A stretch of DNA of 64,000 nucleotides from Siderastrea siderea (lineage: Eukaryota > Cnidaria > Anthozoa > Scleractinia > Rhizangiidae). The notes under the pieces were generated by a model. That model had not been told where the DNA came from and made no database searches. It saw only the letters and a program-made list of their open reading frames with translations. This document shows, one piece after another, positions 1 to 11,146 of this stretch (the stretch's first letter is position 1; each line of letters begins with the position of its first letter). The position numbers and the translations under genes are program-made. The DNA lies in the NCBI GenBank assembly GCA_964030785.1, contig OZ034970.1:35777943-35841942 (forward strand), written 5' to 3'.

Positions 1-1092
1 CGACCCGTATCAACGTAAACCATTACAAAAATTTCGGAAAACAAAAACCGACCTTTTGCTAGATGTAAATAGCGGTGGATCAAGCATCCCTGGAGCAAAT
101 GCAGATTACAGGGCCGTACAAGTTGTAATATATTTCCCAAAAATTTTGCCTGCAATCATTGATTTTCTTGAAGGTAGTGCCGGATACAAAATTTCCATTC
201 AACAGCACTTGAATTTGATAGTCACATGTCGAATCACCGCAACAACGTTAAATAGTTGAATGAAATAGTTGCATCCGTTGGTCCGAGGCCTAAAACAAGC
301 ATCCATGAGAACCCTCATAGAGCATTTTTTTGGCTCGCTGTTGGAAGCCAAGTTGCTATGGACGCTAACATTAAGATAAAAAATTTAGAAAATCCAATTT
401 AGTAACTGCGTCGTTAAAGCAAATCACAGAGTGAAAGGGAATTTGATCTTGATGGTGGTTTTCAACGCTCGCAGCTGGATTTTGTTACGAGCTAAACCAT
501 GCATCGCTATTCTTTCAAGCTCTTGTTTCACCGTCTAATTTGAAATCCTGCGATGGAAACCAGAGCCGAAATAAAAATGACCAAAGAAATTTCACGAGTC
601 GCTTAGTATTTTGGTTGGTTGGCTAGAAATGTGTACCGTTCAAACAGAGCCGCTCCTAAGATCTTTCCGTGAAAATTGGGAATATCTTTATTTTCCAAGA
701 ACATCGAAAGAGACTGTTCACAGGGTACAAAGCGTACAATTTTCGTCGCGTGAACTGAAATATTTCAGATCAAGAATAGCACGGAAAAATGACGTGTTTC
801 GCTACTTTTTTTTTGCCTTTGCAGAGTATTTTATAACAGCAAATAATAATCCGTAAAACTGCAAATGCAGCTACTCTCTCAGTCAGTACTTGCTTCAATA
901 TTTGAATTAATTCGTGCGCACAATTCCAAGGGAAGATTTCATTGTTTCCCCTCCGGAAACGTCACTACACCGCGGAAAACAACGTTATGGATTTACTCGT
1001 AAAGCAAGCCGCTCTGTGAAACAATGGTATCGTTTTAAAATCGACGATACAATTCCGATATTATCACATGGGATCAATCAGTAGACAGGCAA
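1..1092. other. Non-coding stretch, nothing recognised
   Basis: No recognisable exon, repeat or RNA gene is visible. The short open frames here (for example 56-259 and 611-856) have no family character, no clear splice signals and composition like the surrounding non-coding DNA. Confidence 0.4.
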
Positions 1093-1095
1093 GCT

Positions 1096-1893
1096 TCAAT
1101 CAATCAATCAATAAACTTTATTTACCCTCGAATTTACAGTGTAGCACTCAAGTGCTAATATCTTCGAGCCAACTACATTAATAAATAATTATAATAAAAA
1201 GTTAATTCTATATAACAAATAAGATAACTAACTACCTAGACAACTAACTTGCAAATTATCATGATGTAGAAAGGTTTGCAGTTCCTGCCCTTTTAAGTAA
1301 ATTATTGTTCCCTGTAGATATCAGTCGTCGAAAAGAAGTAAAATCAGAAATAGTGCGGTAATGGTCAGGACAGAATTCCAAGCTGTTGCTGCCAAGTAAC
1401 TAAAGGAATTGAGACCATAAGAAGTGGTCAATGGTTTGGGCAAACAGAGCATATTATGTCCTCTTAAAAAATAGGTGCTAGAGCGTAAACGAAACATATC
1501 TTTTAAATATCTTGGATAATCAGAAAAATGAAGACATTTAAAAATAGTAAGAATCATGTTTTGTAAACGCTTGTCCTTAAGGTTTGCGGTTCCTGCCTTT
1601 TTAAGTAAATTATTGTACTCAGAGTTAAAATCCTTGAAAATGAATCGAAGAATACGTTTGTTTAAGAGGTCCAGTTTATCAGAATCTTGTTTACTAGAGA
1701 AATGCCACACCATAGAACAATAATAAAAGTGAGGAAGTATAAATGCCTTATAAAGACGGAGCATGGCTTCAGTAGACATCAGTTTGCCAAACCTTGTCAT
1801 AACGCTAAACTGATTGTTTACCTTTTTACATATAGAGGACACATGTTGCTTAAACGCAAGATCTTTATCAATTGTAACGCCGAAAAGTTCCAT
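1096..1893 (-). mobile_element. 3' end of an L2/CR1-like non-LTR retrotransposon (truncated)
   Basis: The minus-strand open frame 1893-1321 encodes about 190 residues that resemble the region just after the reverse-transcriptase core in cnidarian L2/CR1-type non-LTR elements. Recognisable landmarks are the start motif LFGVTID, the stretch YKAFILPHFYYCSMVW, the segment LDLLNKRILRFIF and the late TAWNSV motif. Reading on along the minus strand, about 220 bp of 3' UTR follow. The element ends in AATAAA-rich sequence and a short (TTGA)n tail at about 1113-1096, as expected for L2-like elements with microsatellite tails. The catalytic RT domain, endonuclease and 5' end are missing, so this is a 5'-truncated, inactive insertion. 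A short segment at about 1270-1305 is repeated at about 1579-1615. Family assignment rests on motif memory; the strand and the tail are seen directly. Confidence 0.8.
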
Positions 1894-2776
1894 TGAGTCA
1901 GTTACTGAGAAATCAGTTACTGCTTAATCGCGGATGGTCTGTCCGAGGCGACCAATGCAGTCGTGTTCGGAATTATCTCAGAAAATGAAGCTCAAAAACT
2001 TCGCTCAGGGTCATCACGATCAGTGAATTCTGCTTTTCTTTTTTCGATGACCTCGTTCTCTTCCTCTTGAGGCAGACAAACGACGGGTGTAGATCGCCTC
2101 TCATTCTGCTGCTTCGTTTCATCTATCCCAACGGTATAAATTTTGCTCTTATTCAGAAGGCAGAACGTTGGGTACTGCTTAGCCGATACAAGACGCTCCT
2201 TGTTCACCAACATGTACTTTTTTCTGCAGTCGCCTTTCTTTTCTCATTTCCTCATTGCACCTCTTTTTCCACACCTTTTTCTTTTTCTTTCTGTGTTCCT
2301 TTCCGTGAAGATAGCGGGTACGAGTGTGACGATTGATTTCCCCTCAGTTTCTTCTAACATTCCATATTAGTTGAATAATATCCCTGAAAAATCAGTCGAG
2401 TAAACGCGAGTCTGTATGATAACTATTTCGCGCGTTTTTATTTCCAGTGTGGGAAAGGGGGTGTGGACTGGCGTATATCACGACTATCGCATCTCACTCG
2501 CTTACAACAAAACTGTCAATTCTTTTGCCTGTATTGGAAAACAAGTGTTCTCATGGGTAGTATTGGTTTATTTTTTATCGTTAAGCTCCTGCCCAAGTTT
2601 ACTCATTTTTTTTAAATCGAACTACGATGTCTACGATTCAAAAATGCAAATACTAAATGATTGATTGACATTTCTTTGTTGCTAGCGCGTGTACAATTTT
2701 CTTCACTTCCGTTCCTAGACACATCGGTAGAACTAGACTTCGAGTCAACAATGAACATGTCGATGATAACTGCAGA
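1894..2776. other. Non-coding stretch with pyrimidine-rich tracts
   Basis: Open frames on both strands overlap one another and look random. A T/C-rich stretch (about 2215-2300) could be intronic sequence of the gene whose last exon may start at 2792, but no exon is recognisable here. Confidence 0.3.
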
Positions 2777-2791
2777 ATGTTTCTCTTGCAG

Positions 2792-3097
2792 AGAAAATTT
2801 ACAACGCTCTATTCCCTAAAGAAGAACACAACACAACATCACGACGATGTAGATGACGACGGGATAGTTCCAGTTTTCAAAGACAGCACGGGAAATAAAG
2901 TCGAGATGCCCCAAGCTCGTAACACGCTGGATGCCGAAAGCCAGCAAGCATATATGCTGTCAGGGTTGATAGAGAGGCTGAATTCAACCTTCCATCCTCG
3001 TTTACCAGTTAAAATTGAAAATAACCCCTTTAATAGGACTGTAATTAATAATGATGACGATGATTGTCAGAATTACAGACCGTACGACCTCATCTGA
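2792..3097 (+). CDS. Probable 3' terminal coding exon of an unidentified gene
   Basis: The open frame 2777-3097 contains a good splice acceptor: a pyrimidine-rich TTTCTCTTGCAG ends at 2791. From 2792 about 101 residues can be read to a TGA stop. The product is hydrophilic. It has an early acidic run (DDVDDD), a central helix-prone segment (SQQAYMLSGLIERLNS) and a second acidic cluster (NNDDDD) before the C-terminal YRPYDLI. A polyadenylation-like AATAAA lies at 3341-3346. Composition and the presence of both an acceptor and a poly(A) signal favour a real last exon, perhaps a cytoplasmic tail of a membrane protein, but no family is recognised. The upstream exons would lie to the left, possibly outside the window. 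It could instead be a single chance ORF starting at ATG 2777. Confidence 0.45.
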   Translation, partial: RKFTTLYSLKKNTTQHHDDVDDDGIVPVFKDSTGNKVEMPQARNTLDAESQQAYMLSGLIERLNSTFHPRLPVKIENNPFNRTVINNDDDDCQNYRPYDLI

Positions 3098-3340
3098 AAA
3101 CAGGAGAAGATTGACACATACATTGTATAGGTGCATGCATTCTATTGTTGCTCCTAATAATTATCTTTAGTTATCCTTTTTAAAGTCCGATGTACTCTTT
3201 GCTGGCGTTTTCAGTGAATTTACAAAAAACGACAGCCGGTCGTTTGAGCAAACCGTCTTGAACTTTGGGGTGACAGGTAACACAACATTGCATTGTGCAG
3301 CGTCAAATATGTCACGCAGGTCACACAACGACACATGCAT

Positions 3341-3346
3341 AATAAA
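3341..3346 (+). promoter_or_regulatory. Possible polyadenylation signal
   Basis: A canonical AATAAA hexamer lies about 245 bp downstream of the stop codon of the putative terminal exon ending at 3097. No other evidence supports its use. Confidence 0.3.
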
Positions 3347-3540
3347 AAGCTGGGGGAGATAATCATACAGTTCCAGGCGTCATGTCTTCAAATTGAGAAC
3401 TGTAAAAAACATTGAGAATTGTCCAAAACTGAATTAAGAGGGTTTCAATATTCAACTATAACATGCAATCCAAAGCAAAATTCACTTGTAAATGTTTTCA
3501 TTTTTAAGTTCTTTGTGAATTAGATAGACCACATTGTCAA

Positions 3541-4675
3541 AGTTACAGAATCAGTGTTTCTGTTGCAGTTAAACAATTGCTCTGAGTTGTTGACATCACA
3601 TTATCAAAGACCTGCTAACTCAAGCATATTTCCCCCTCGTTATGAATAACATCACATTACGTTAACAAAGTGTTTGATAATGCCACAGCATCTAACTCAC
3701 AGAATCACAGGCATGCCACCTGAGTGTTTCTGTTGCATTTGAATAATCGCACTAAGGAGTTTTAGACATCATGACATTACCAGAGACCCACCAACTCAAA
3801 CATATTTTCCCCTCAGTATGAACAACACCAGATTAAGTTAGCAAAGTATTTGATAATGCCACAGCATCTAACTCACAGAATCGCGGGCGTGCCACCTGGG
3901 TGTTTCTGTTGCATTTGAATAATCGCATTTAGGAGTTTTAGACATCATGACATTACCAGAGACCCACCAACTCAAACATATTTCCCCCTCGTTATGAACA
4001 ACACCAGATTAAGTTAGCAAAGTGTTTGATAATGCCACAGCATCTTACTCACAGAATCACGGGCGTGCCGCCCGAGTGCTTCTGTTGCATTTGAATAATC
4101 GCACTTAGGAGTTTTAGACATCTTGACATTACCAGAGACCCACCAACTCAAACATATTTTCCCCTCGTTATGAACTACACCAGATTAAGTTAGCAAAGTG
4201 TTTCAAAATGCTACAGCATCTAACTCACAGAATCACGGGCGTGCCGCCTGAGTGTTTCTGTTGCATTTGAATAATTACACTGAGGAGTTTTAGACATCAT
4301 GACATTACCAGAGACCCACCAACTCAAACATATTTTCCCCTCAGTAGGAACAACACCAGATTAAGTTAGCAAAGTGTTTGATAATGCCACAGCATCTAAC
4401 TCACAGAATCACGGGCGTGCCGCCTGAGTGTTTCTGTTGCATTTGAATAATTGCACTGAGGAGTTTTAGACATCATGACATTACCAGACACCCACCAACT
4501 CAAACATATTTCCCCCTCGTTATGAACAACACCAGATTAAGTTAGCAAAGTGTTTGATAATGCCACAGCATCTAACTCACAGAATCACGGGCGTGCTGCC
4601 TGAGTGTTTCTGTTGCATTTGAATAATCGCACTTAGGAGTTTTAGACATCATGACATCATCAAAGACCCACTAAC
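3541..4675. repeat. 176-bp tandem satellite, about 6.5 copies
   Basis: The landmark TGTTTCTGTTGCA (or a one-base variant) recurs at about 3555, 3725, 3901, 4077, 4253, 4429 and 4605. The last five spacings are 176 bp exactly. Each unit also carries a gcatctaactcacagaatc segment and a tttagacatcatgaca segment. Inner units are nearly identical, while the first unit (about 3541-3720) and the far right edge are more diverged. This is typical of an array homogenised by unequal exchange. No coding potential. Confidence 0.95.
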
Positions 4676-5756
4676 ACACACCAAAAAATCTTGAATTATC
4701 ACTGACTGACAAGTGTAGACCAAACCTGCTCATCTGAACCAAACAAATTGCATCTGAGACAATGTTGGTCAAAGCCTTTTTTATTTGTGGTGGCACCTCA
4801 AAGAGCCGTTTTGTTGTGTTACCCGTAGTGTGCTATGTGGCATGCTCGACCTACAGGATTTTCCCTGCATTGTGCATTGCAGGGGTGGGTGGTGGTGTGT
4901 GTGTGTGTGTGTGTCGGGGGGGGGGGAGCCATTTGCCTTGGCTTCTGGTCATTGCAAAGACTGCCTCTCAGTTAATCTGCAACTGGTCTTCAAGGTTGAC
5001 TCTAGAAAAGAAAAGGAAGGAAAACAGTGTTTATCAAGTAATGAGTTAAAAATAAGGGAAACGCTAGCTAGTTGGCATATATTTCACAGCACGGATTTAC
5101 TGGTCCCTGCAACAAGTCACACACACACACAAAGGGACTAGTCCTTGGAACTAGTCCCAGGGAAAAGTCCCCTGTAGTGTCTACACGAGGGGACTAGCAC
5201 TTGGCAGGGACAGTCTGATTTGCTCTTTAAAAAAAGGTCAGTTCACACAAAGGGCTCTGGGCTGATGATGTGTCACCATTTAAAAAGGATACTGGGTGCA
5301 CATTGATTGATTGAAAGCAAAATGCCATGAAATTAATAGCAATGTCATGTTAAATTATGCACATAATTATTATGAGCAATAATTTCACAACATAGAAAGC
5401 TTTCTTTCCAAGTTTCCAAAAAGTTTTATTGTAATACTGATAAAGTTTGGCTCTTTCTTTTCTTGCATATTCTATTTCTAAATTCTTTTGATTGTGTCAG
5501 TAAATATTTATAGTCTGCATGGCCTATCATATTTCTATCAGTGGACATCAATTTTGTTCTTTGATTTTGTTGTCATTTATATTTTTACAATATCAGAACA
5601 GGAATTTTTAACCAGGCGATATGGAAGAACATTGTACAAACACTAGCCAAAGAAAGGGCGCCCATCAATCTTGAGATTAAAACAAGCTCATCAGGGAGTG
5701 GACCATGGAGCCGCATATCTCTGATATCCGACGTGGTGACATTGTTGAGGTTGACT
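4676..5756. other. Non-coding stretch with (GT)n, poly-G and a palindrome-rich segment
   Basis: A GT microsatellite (about 4891-4914) is followed by a run of G (4916-4927). At about 5138-5215 the motif GGGACTAG and its reverse complement recur several times, including the perfect palindrome GGACTAGTCC, suggesting a decayed foldback repeat. No exon is recognisable. Confidence 0.55.
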
Positions 5757-6959
5757 TCAAATCCAGGATCGGAGGAAGCCTTTCAATACCAAATAGATTA
5801 CTGGTGACATCAAACTGGCCCTGGCAGCCATGTTATTCTCCAATGGAATAATGGCCACATCAGACTTTTTCTGTGAAGTTAAAAATTGTATAACATTTTC
5901 CATAAAATTAAATCCAATCTCTTCTGATATCAGCTTAAAGTACATCTTTTTTAAGAGAGCAAAACCAAAAAGATTGTTCAAAAATTCATTCACTTGTGAA
6001 AGATAGGATAACAGAAAGCTATGATGGTCTATTACCCATGCAGTGTTTGCAAAGATCAGGGTTGCCACAAAGATTTGAAGTAAGTGACTAAATTATTGGA
6101 GTACACATAGGCAGCTGATTTTGCCAACTTTTTATAAGGAATCAGAACAATGGCCCAGTAGATAAGCTGACCAAGATCATAAAGTAGGAGGCGATGTTTT
6201 GCTACTTGTGACATAAAGTGGTGATGCAAACCAAAAACTATTTTTTTTTCAATAAAATCAAATCTGAACAAACCAGAAAAACACTAAAAAATTTGGATCT
6301 GGGCAAAACACAGGTTAAATACTTGGGAGGGTGTGGGGTGGTGCAGAGTTGGGGATAACTAACTTTATTAAAACCAAACCAATCAATAACTAGTATTGTC
6401 CAATCAATGAGAATCGATAGTCACAAGAAAAATTACATCGATTGTTTGTAATCCCCTGGCACTGATGCAACTTGGCAGAATCTCAATCAAACTTCACCTT
6501 ACTGATAAGTCTTGTTCAGTTTTTCAACTATCATTGATGAAAATCTATGGTAATCGACGAAAATCGATAAAATTAAAAGTCACAAAATTTTCCTTCATCA
6601 ATTTTCATTAATTTCTGATATCATTTGATTACTGGTAATTAGCCTTGATTGTTATTGGTTGATATTGATTATCATCAATTTCATTGATTGGTTAGACCAG
6701 GATTGCAAAGTTATAGCAGATTGTTCACAATGAATCAAAATTAACACGTATTTCAACAACAAGCTTATTTCAATTTTAAAATAAGGGGAGTCTCAAATCA
6801 AAAAGCAAACAATTCTTGCACCACAAGTATTAACATTACCACCACCCCCTCAAAAATACTAATATGGACCAGGGCAAAGTGCATTTTTAGCGGAGACAAA
6901 TAAAAATAATCCAATAATTTATTATGATAACAGAGTATATAAAGATAAAATCAAGAAGT
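5757..6959. other. Stretch without a recognised gene; AT-rich, ATTGATT/ATCGAT-rich
   Basis: Two adjacent minus-strand frames (6271-6056 and 6068-5757) overlap slightly and together could be a decayed coding segment lying downstream of the minus-strand unit at 7859-6968. The translated residues show no known domain. From about 6360 to 6700 the sequence is full of ATTGATT and ATCGAT-like words, a low-complexity region. Confidence 0.3.
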
Positions 6960-6967
6960 TCAACTTA

Positions 6968-7859
6968 CCCCTGCCCTTCCCAGTTTTGTGAGATAAATTG
7001 TCAGGTCCTGCCAGGCACTGCCTGAAATCCTTGACTTCAGTTTAAACAGGAGGTAGACCCAGTCTGGCGCACTCTCTCCATCCACACTTCCTTCTGAGAG
7101 TAGCTTCGAGAAAGCTGTTCTGATTCCTTTCTCCTGCACCACTGAATCAAACACATTCGAGACCACTTCCCGGGCATCTTGACCAGGCTTTCCAGTCAAA
7201 GAACAGAACTCCCCGAGCACAGTAGTAAGCGATTCACCATTACGTTTACACACTCCGGTGATTTGGTTCAGCAAATTTACCGCGGTTTCCCGCATTTTCT
7301 TCTTTTTGAAGGCAGGAGACAGGTCTTCATCGGCCCTAAGTTCGTTTAGGCTTCTCTTCCTCTTTGATGTGCTTTAACTCTTGGTTGTGCTGAGGAAATG
7401 GCACTCTATTTGGTTTTGGTGGGCTCGGAGTGGTAGGAGGAGCTGGCGGGAAACTTGTGGATGCAGCTCCAGAGAGACAACACTAAACCCATTGATCCAA
7501 GCCCTGATCAATTGGAAATCCTCCGTTTGAAAGTATAGGGCGTCTAGTGTCTTTTGGCGCAGGATTCCAACGACAAGGCCAAAGGCTGATGCGACATACA
7601 CATTTTCTGCTCGACGACTGGAAGCCGAAAACCAACTGGCGGGCGCGGGAAAGCCATCGCATCCGACCAGATCATCCAAGGCGATTTGTTGGTATTCGTC
7701 TGGAAATACCTGGGCGAAGCCTGACGAACAGAACCTGGAAGGTTTGCCCCCACATTTCACAGAATTTAGTGCAAACCACGACTTCTCTGCGTCAAGCGAA
7801 GCGGACAATACTCGATGTAAAAGCGGATCGCTCGTTTCACTGCCACTACTGTCCTCCAT
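6968..7859 (-). pseudogene. Unidentified minus-strand coding unit with one in-frame stop and a 3' splice donor
   Basis: Two minus-strand open frames share one reading frame and are separated only by a TAA at 7376-7374. The first runs from a well-placed ATG at 7859 (context GAGAATGG) for about 161 residues and begins MEDSSGSETSDPLL. After the stop the frame continues with a lysine/arginine-rich segment (STSKRKRS then FKKKKMRE), followed by about 110 residues with regular helix-like hydrophobic spacing and many acidic and basic residues. The frame ends near a good donor at about 6967 (CAGGGGTAAGT), so further exons are expected at lower coordinates. The style resembles repetitive, transposon-associated protein families of corals, but this is impression, not identification. 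The in-frame stop makes it a pseudogene, a gene with a missed small intron, or a case of stop readthrough; I favour pseudogene. Confidence 0.5.
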
Positions 7860-8180
7860 TCTCTCTAGAATCCACTGACGATGTTGCCGACGATAAATCG
7901 CGATATATATTTTTGAATGCGGCGCCACTTTGCGAAACCAGTACCATATAAAGATAAATCCAATTGTTTCCATTGTATAGTTAGTTGTACTTTTACATTT
8001 ACTAGCCATATTTGTGAAAACAAGTTTAATATGTTTTTGACGGGAACGGTAGTGAGCGCGTACTGATAATAACAAGTCAACCGCATTCCACTAACTGTGG
8101 GCGCATATGCGTCGGACCGATGCATTTCGAAGAATTCTAGAATTGATTCGTTCGAAAACATTCAGGCCAACATTTAACAC

Positions 8181-9722
8181 CAGGTTGAAGTTGTCTGCCA
8201 ATTCGATTTGAGCGAGAAATAGTAAAATTAGAGCTGAGAATCAGTAGAGGAACTATAAAATACGTGTATAAATAGTTCCAAAATACTTAAAAAAGGTTTT
8301 TCAAACGCAGTCAGCCGTCCCGAAGGAAGTGTATTTGTTGTGTGACATTGCAATAGTGGAGTATCATTTGCATTTTATTTAGTTTGATACAGGTTTAGGT
8401 ACGGAATAACCCGTAACGCAACACATCAGCTGTTAGTAATATAATTTATTGTCATTCTTACCGCACGTTTAGCTCATCTCAATGCCCTTTACATCCATCT
8501 CAACACTTTTACGGCGAGAAAGACCTTCACAAACATCGCACATTTATTACGACTTGAAACTTGGCTTTATTGTAAACCTTACCGTATATTTAGCTTATCT
8601 CAATCACTTTTACACCCAAATCGATAACTTTTCTATAAGAAATGCCGGCACAAACATCGTACATTTTCTAACACTCAGTACTGACCTTGTATGGTAATTT
8701 CCGGTAGGGAATAACTTTTCACGTGACATTTCACTTATTAGTAAGACAATTTTACTGTAAACCTTATCGTATATTTAGCTCATCTCAATCCTCTTTGCCC
8801 CCATCTCAACACTTCTGCTACGAGAAATAGCGACGCACACATCGTATTTACTAAGGCTAAAGCTCGTATGAGTGTTTCCAGGGTGGAATAACTTTTCACG
8901 TGACATTTTAATTATCAGTGAAATAGTTTAACTGTAAACCTTACCGTATATTTAGCTCATCTCAATGGCCTTTACACCCATCTCAACACTTTTACTATGA
9001 GAAATGGCGACACAAACAGTGAACATTTACTAAGACTTGAAGCTCGTATGAGCATTTCCGGTATGGAATAACATTCCACGTGACATTTCAGTTATTTGTA
9101 AAATCGTTGTATTGTAACCCTTACGTATATTTAGTTCATTTCAATGTCCTTTGCACCTATCTCAAACATATTCTTAACAGAAATGGGGACACAAACATCG
9201 TACATTTACTAAGACTTAAAGCAGGTGGACTTAAAGTGGTACTACGATCAAAAAATCACTTTTATTTTTTCTTCGGATTTCGAAACTTTGTTTACTAAAC
9301 AAAGTGTGTGTGTGAAAGTGCCTTATTTAGTATGCAGCACGGGAGTTTTGAGCTTTCACACTCTCAAACTCGTGTTTTGCATAATTTGTAAGCCGCGTTC
9401 ACACACTACATTCTACAGCTCTTGAGTGTATGACGTCATTGTATCCTTTCTGGTGTAATAATGGCGGACCATTAAAACGGAAAATTGCAGTTTAAATTAA
9501 CGGTCTTCTTCTCAAAATTAAGGCTTATAATTTCGCTTGGGGAGTGTTTAACAAACATAGTTTCGAAATCCAAAGAAAAAATAAAAATGATTTTTTGATC
9601 ATAGTACCACTTTAAAGCTTGTATGAGCGTTTCCGGTATGGAAGAACTTGGCACGTGACACTTCCTTTGACGCAACGGTGAATTAATTGGAATGCTTAGC
9701 GTCTTTGGTACTGTTCGTTTCA
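8181..9722 (+). repeat. Left arm: terminal sequence plus ~178-bp tandem repeats (family A)
   Basis: The outer ~280 bp are unique to the element end. The landmark TTTAGCTCATCTCAATG and close variants then recur at about 8468, 8589, 8774, 8951 and 9130 (spacing 121, 185, 177, 179). Each unit also contains a GGAATAACTTTTCACGTGAC-like segment. Compared with the right arm, the left arm lacks about 60 bp in its second unit and has one additional unit near 8770-8940, so copy number changed after the arms separated. A 385-bp MITE is inserted at 9231-9615. A partial unit continues to about 9783. Confidence 0.88.
9231..9615. mobile_element. TTAA-flanked foldback MITE nested in the left arm
   Basis: Inverted termini AGTGGTACTACGATCAAAAA (after TTAA at 9231-9234) and its near-perfect complement (before TTAA at 9612-9615) extend for about 60 bp. 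The paired right arm at about 20050-20065 is uninterrupted and gives a natural empty site with a single TTAA, confirming insertion. TTAA target duplication fits piggyBac or Kolobok superfamilies. About 12 extra bases with a second TTAA precede the left terminus, so the insertion junction was slightly rearranged. A related fragment is at 24357-24415. Confidence 0.85.
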
Positions 9723-9871
9723 ATGCTTTCTACATCCATCTCAACGCGCCTATTTGAGAAACGGACACACACGACGAGAATTTTTTTTTAACAAAGCCCG
9801 ATTTTATTTGGAATCCTACTCATATTATCCTACTTCTCCCCAGAGGCTTCTGTTACACATACTTCAACGTC

Positions 9872-10267
9872 CTAAAAACCATTTCGATGGATTTCTATCG
9901 TTGTTTCAGTGACCTCCTCTATAACCTCATTAACCGTTCTTTTATGGTGACAGAAGCTACAATAGGTTTCTGTAAAAAAGCGAGAGGTAAAGTTTTCATC
10001 AGTCGACTGTAGTTTGTGTCGTGATTCGTCGGTCAAAGGTTTCAGTACGGTAGTCAAGTATTTGCACAGTTGGTAAGTCAGGGACCCACAGAATGAGACT
10101 ATGGGTCGCATGGGTATGTTAGGTTTGTGCAGTTTCGGTAGTCCGTAAAGTTTCGGTGGTTGTGGTACACGGCACCCCAGTCTGTTGTAGCGTTGAATGT
10201 CAATAGCGTCAGTTTTCTTGAGGTCAAGTAGTTTGCTGTTGAGTTTGCGTTGAAGTGCTGGCGTCAA
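9872..10267 (-). pseudogene. Penelope-like element reverse transcriptase fragment (N-terminal RT part)
   Basis: About 131 residues on the minus strand carry the characteristic Penelope-like RT landmark YGLPKLHKP followed by MRPIVSFCGS and LCKYL. This corresponds to the first RT motifs (fingers region) of these retroelements. Upstream of it, LNSKLLDLKKTDAID and YNRLGCRVPQPPKL also fit the family. The frame ends soon after the KLQSTDENF segment. The catalytic YxDD-type motif and the GIY-YIG endonuclease are absent, so this is a short dead fragment. It lies inside the 13.3-kb inverted-repeat structure, between the outer (A) and inner (B) left arrays, on the same strand as a second Penelope-like relic at 53.4-54.0 kb that covers a different part of the protein. 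Confidence 0.85.
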
Positions 10268-11146
10268 AATTCCTTCGATAACAATTAGTATGCCTTTGAG
10301 ATATTATTAGATGTTGGCGCCCAGCTGTCTACCACATATAAAAGGTTTCCTTTACTGAGAACGTCTTAAATTAAAAATTTCTGACCCACAACGGAGATTT
10401 CTTAGCAAATCACTGAACCCATAGAGCCAATTATCCAGCTGACGACGGGTTACCATTCACACCCACAAAATTAAATTGTTTTTTGAACAGCTATTTTTGT
10501 CGCACTTGTATCTTTGAAAGTAGAAGGTTTAGTTACCACGCCGAATTATTTTGTATTCGCCTGTGCTGGATAGTCACACTTAAACTTCCATCCACTTTCA
10601 TCCAAAACTTTGAAGATAGTCCTGTTGGTAACCTTTGCAAAGACAGAAGAACCTGCTCACCAAATGGATATTGCTCTGGTACGCATTCAATGTCTTCTGA
10701 CCCAATTATGATAAAGACAAAAAATAAACAATGCCATCAATAAAGTATGACTTTTTGTTCTCACGTAAATTAGGGCATGTCAATGAAGTACTCATTGTCA
10801 TCAGACGTCAGTCGGTTCAGGACTAATCTGTGATCGAAGCAAAGGTGAGTTTTCAATTCTGTTACCTTTTAGCTTTGAATATGCGCAAGATTTCTTACTT
10901 AGAAAAAGAAAATCTTTTTGGGCTCAAACTTTGAACTGATTAATCCCAAAGTGAGGCGTTCTTATTACTTTATGTCATATTTTGGCATGTGAGTTTGCAA
11001 ATAAAATCCTATAAGAGGGACCATTTCGGTGAAAGGTTTTGTACGATCTTTGACTGTGGTGTTGTTATCAATATAATCTGATACATGCCTTATTTTTCCC
11101 TCCCCAACTTCCTACAAATTCCTCACTTATTTGACATATAAACATC
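10268..11146. other. Non-coding stretch between left A and B arrays
   Basis: No gene or clear repeat was recognised. One plus-strand open frame (10483-10743) has no family features. Confidence 0.3.

Noticed and set aside
3541..4675. CRISPR array
   Set aside because: The repeats are contiguous 176-bp satellite units without spacers, in a eukaryotic genome.
7547..7951. 134-codon plus-strand open frame
   Set aside because: It is the antisense shadow of the minus-strand unit at 7859-7374, which has the better start context and composition.
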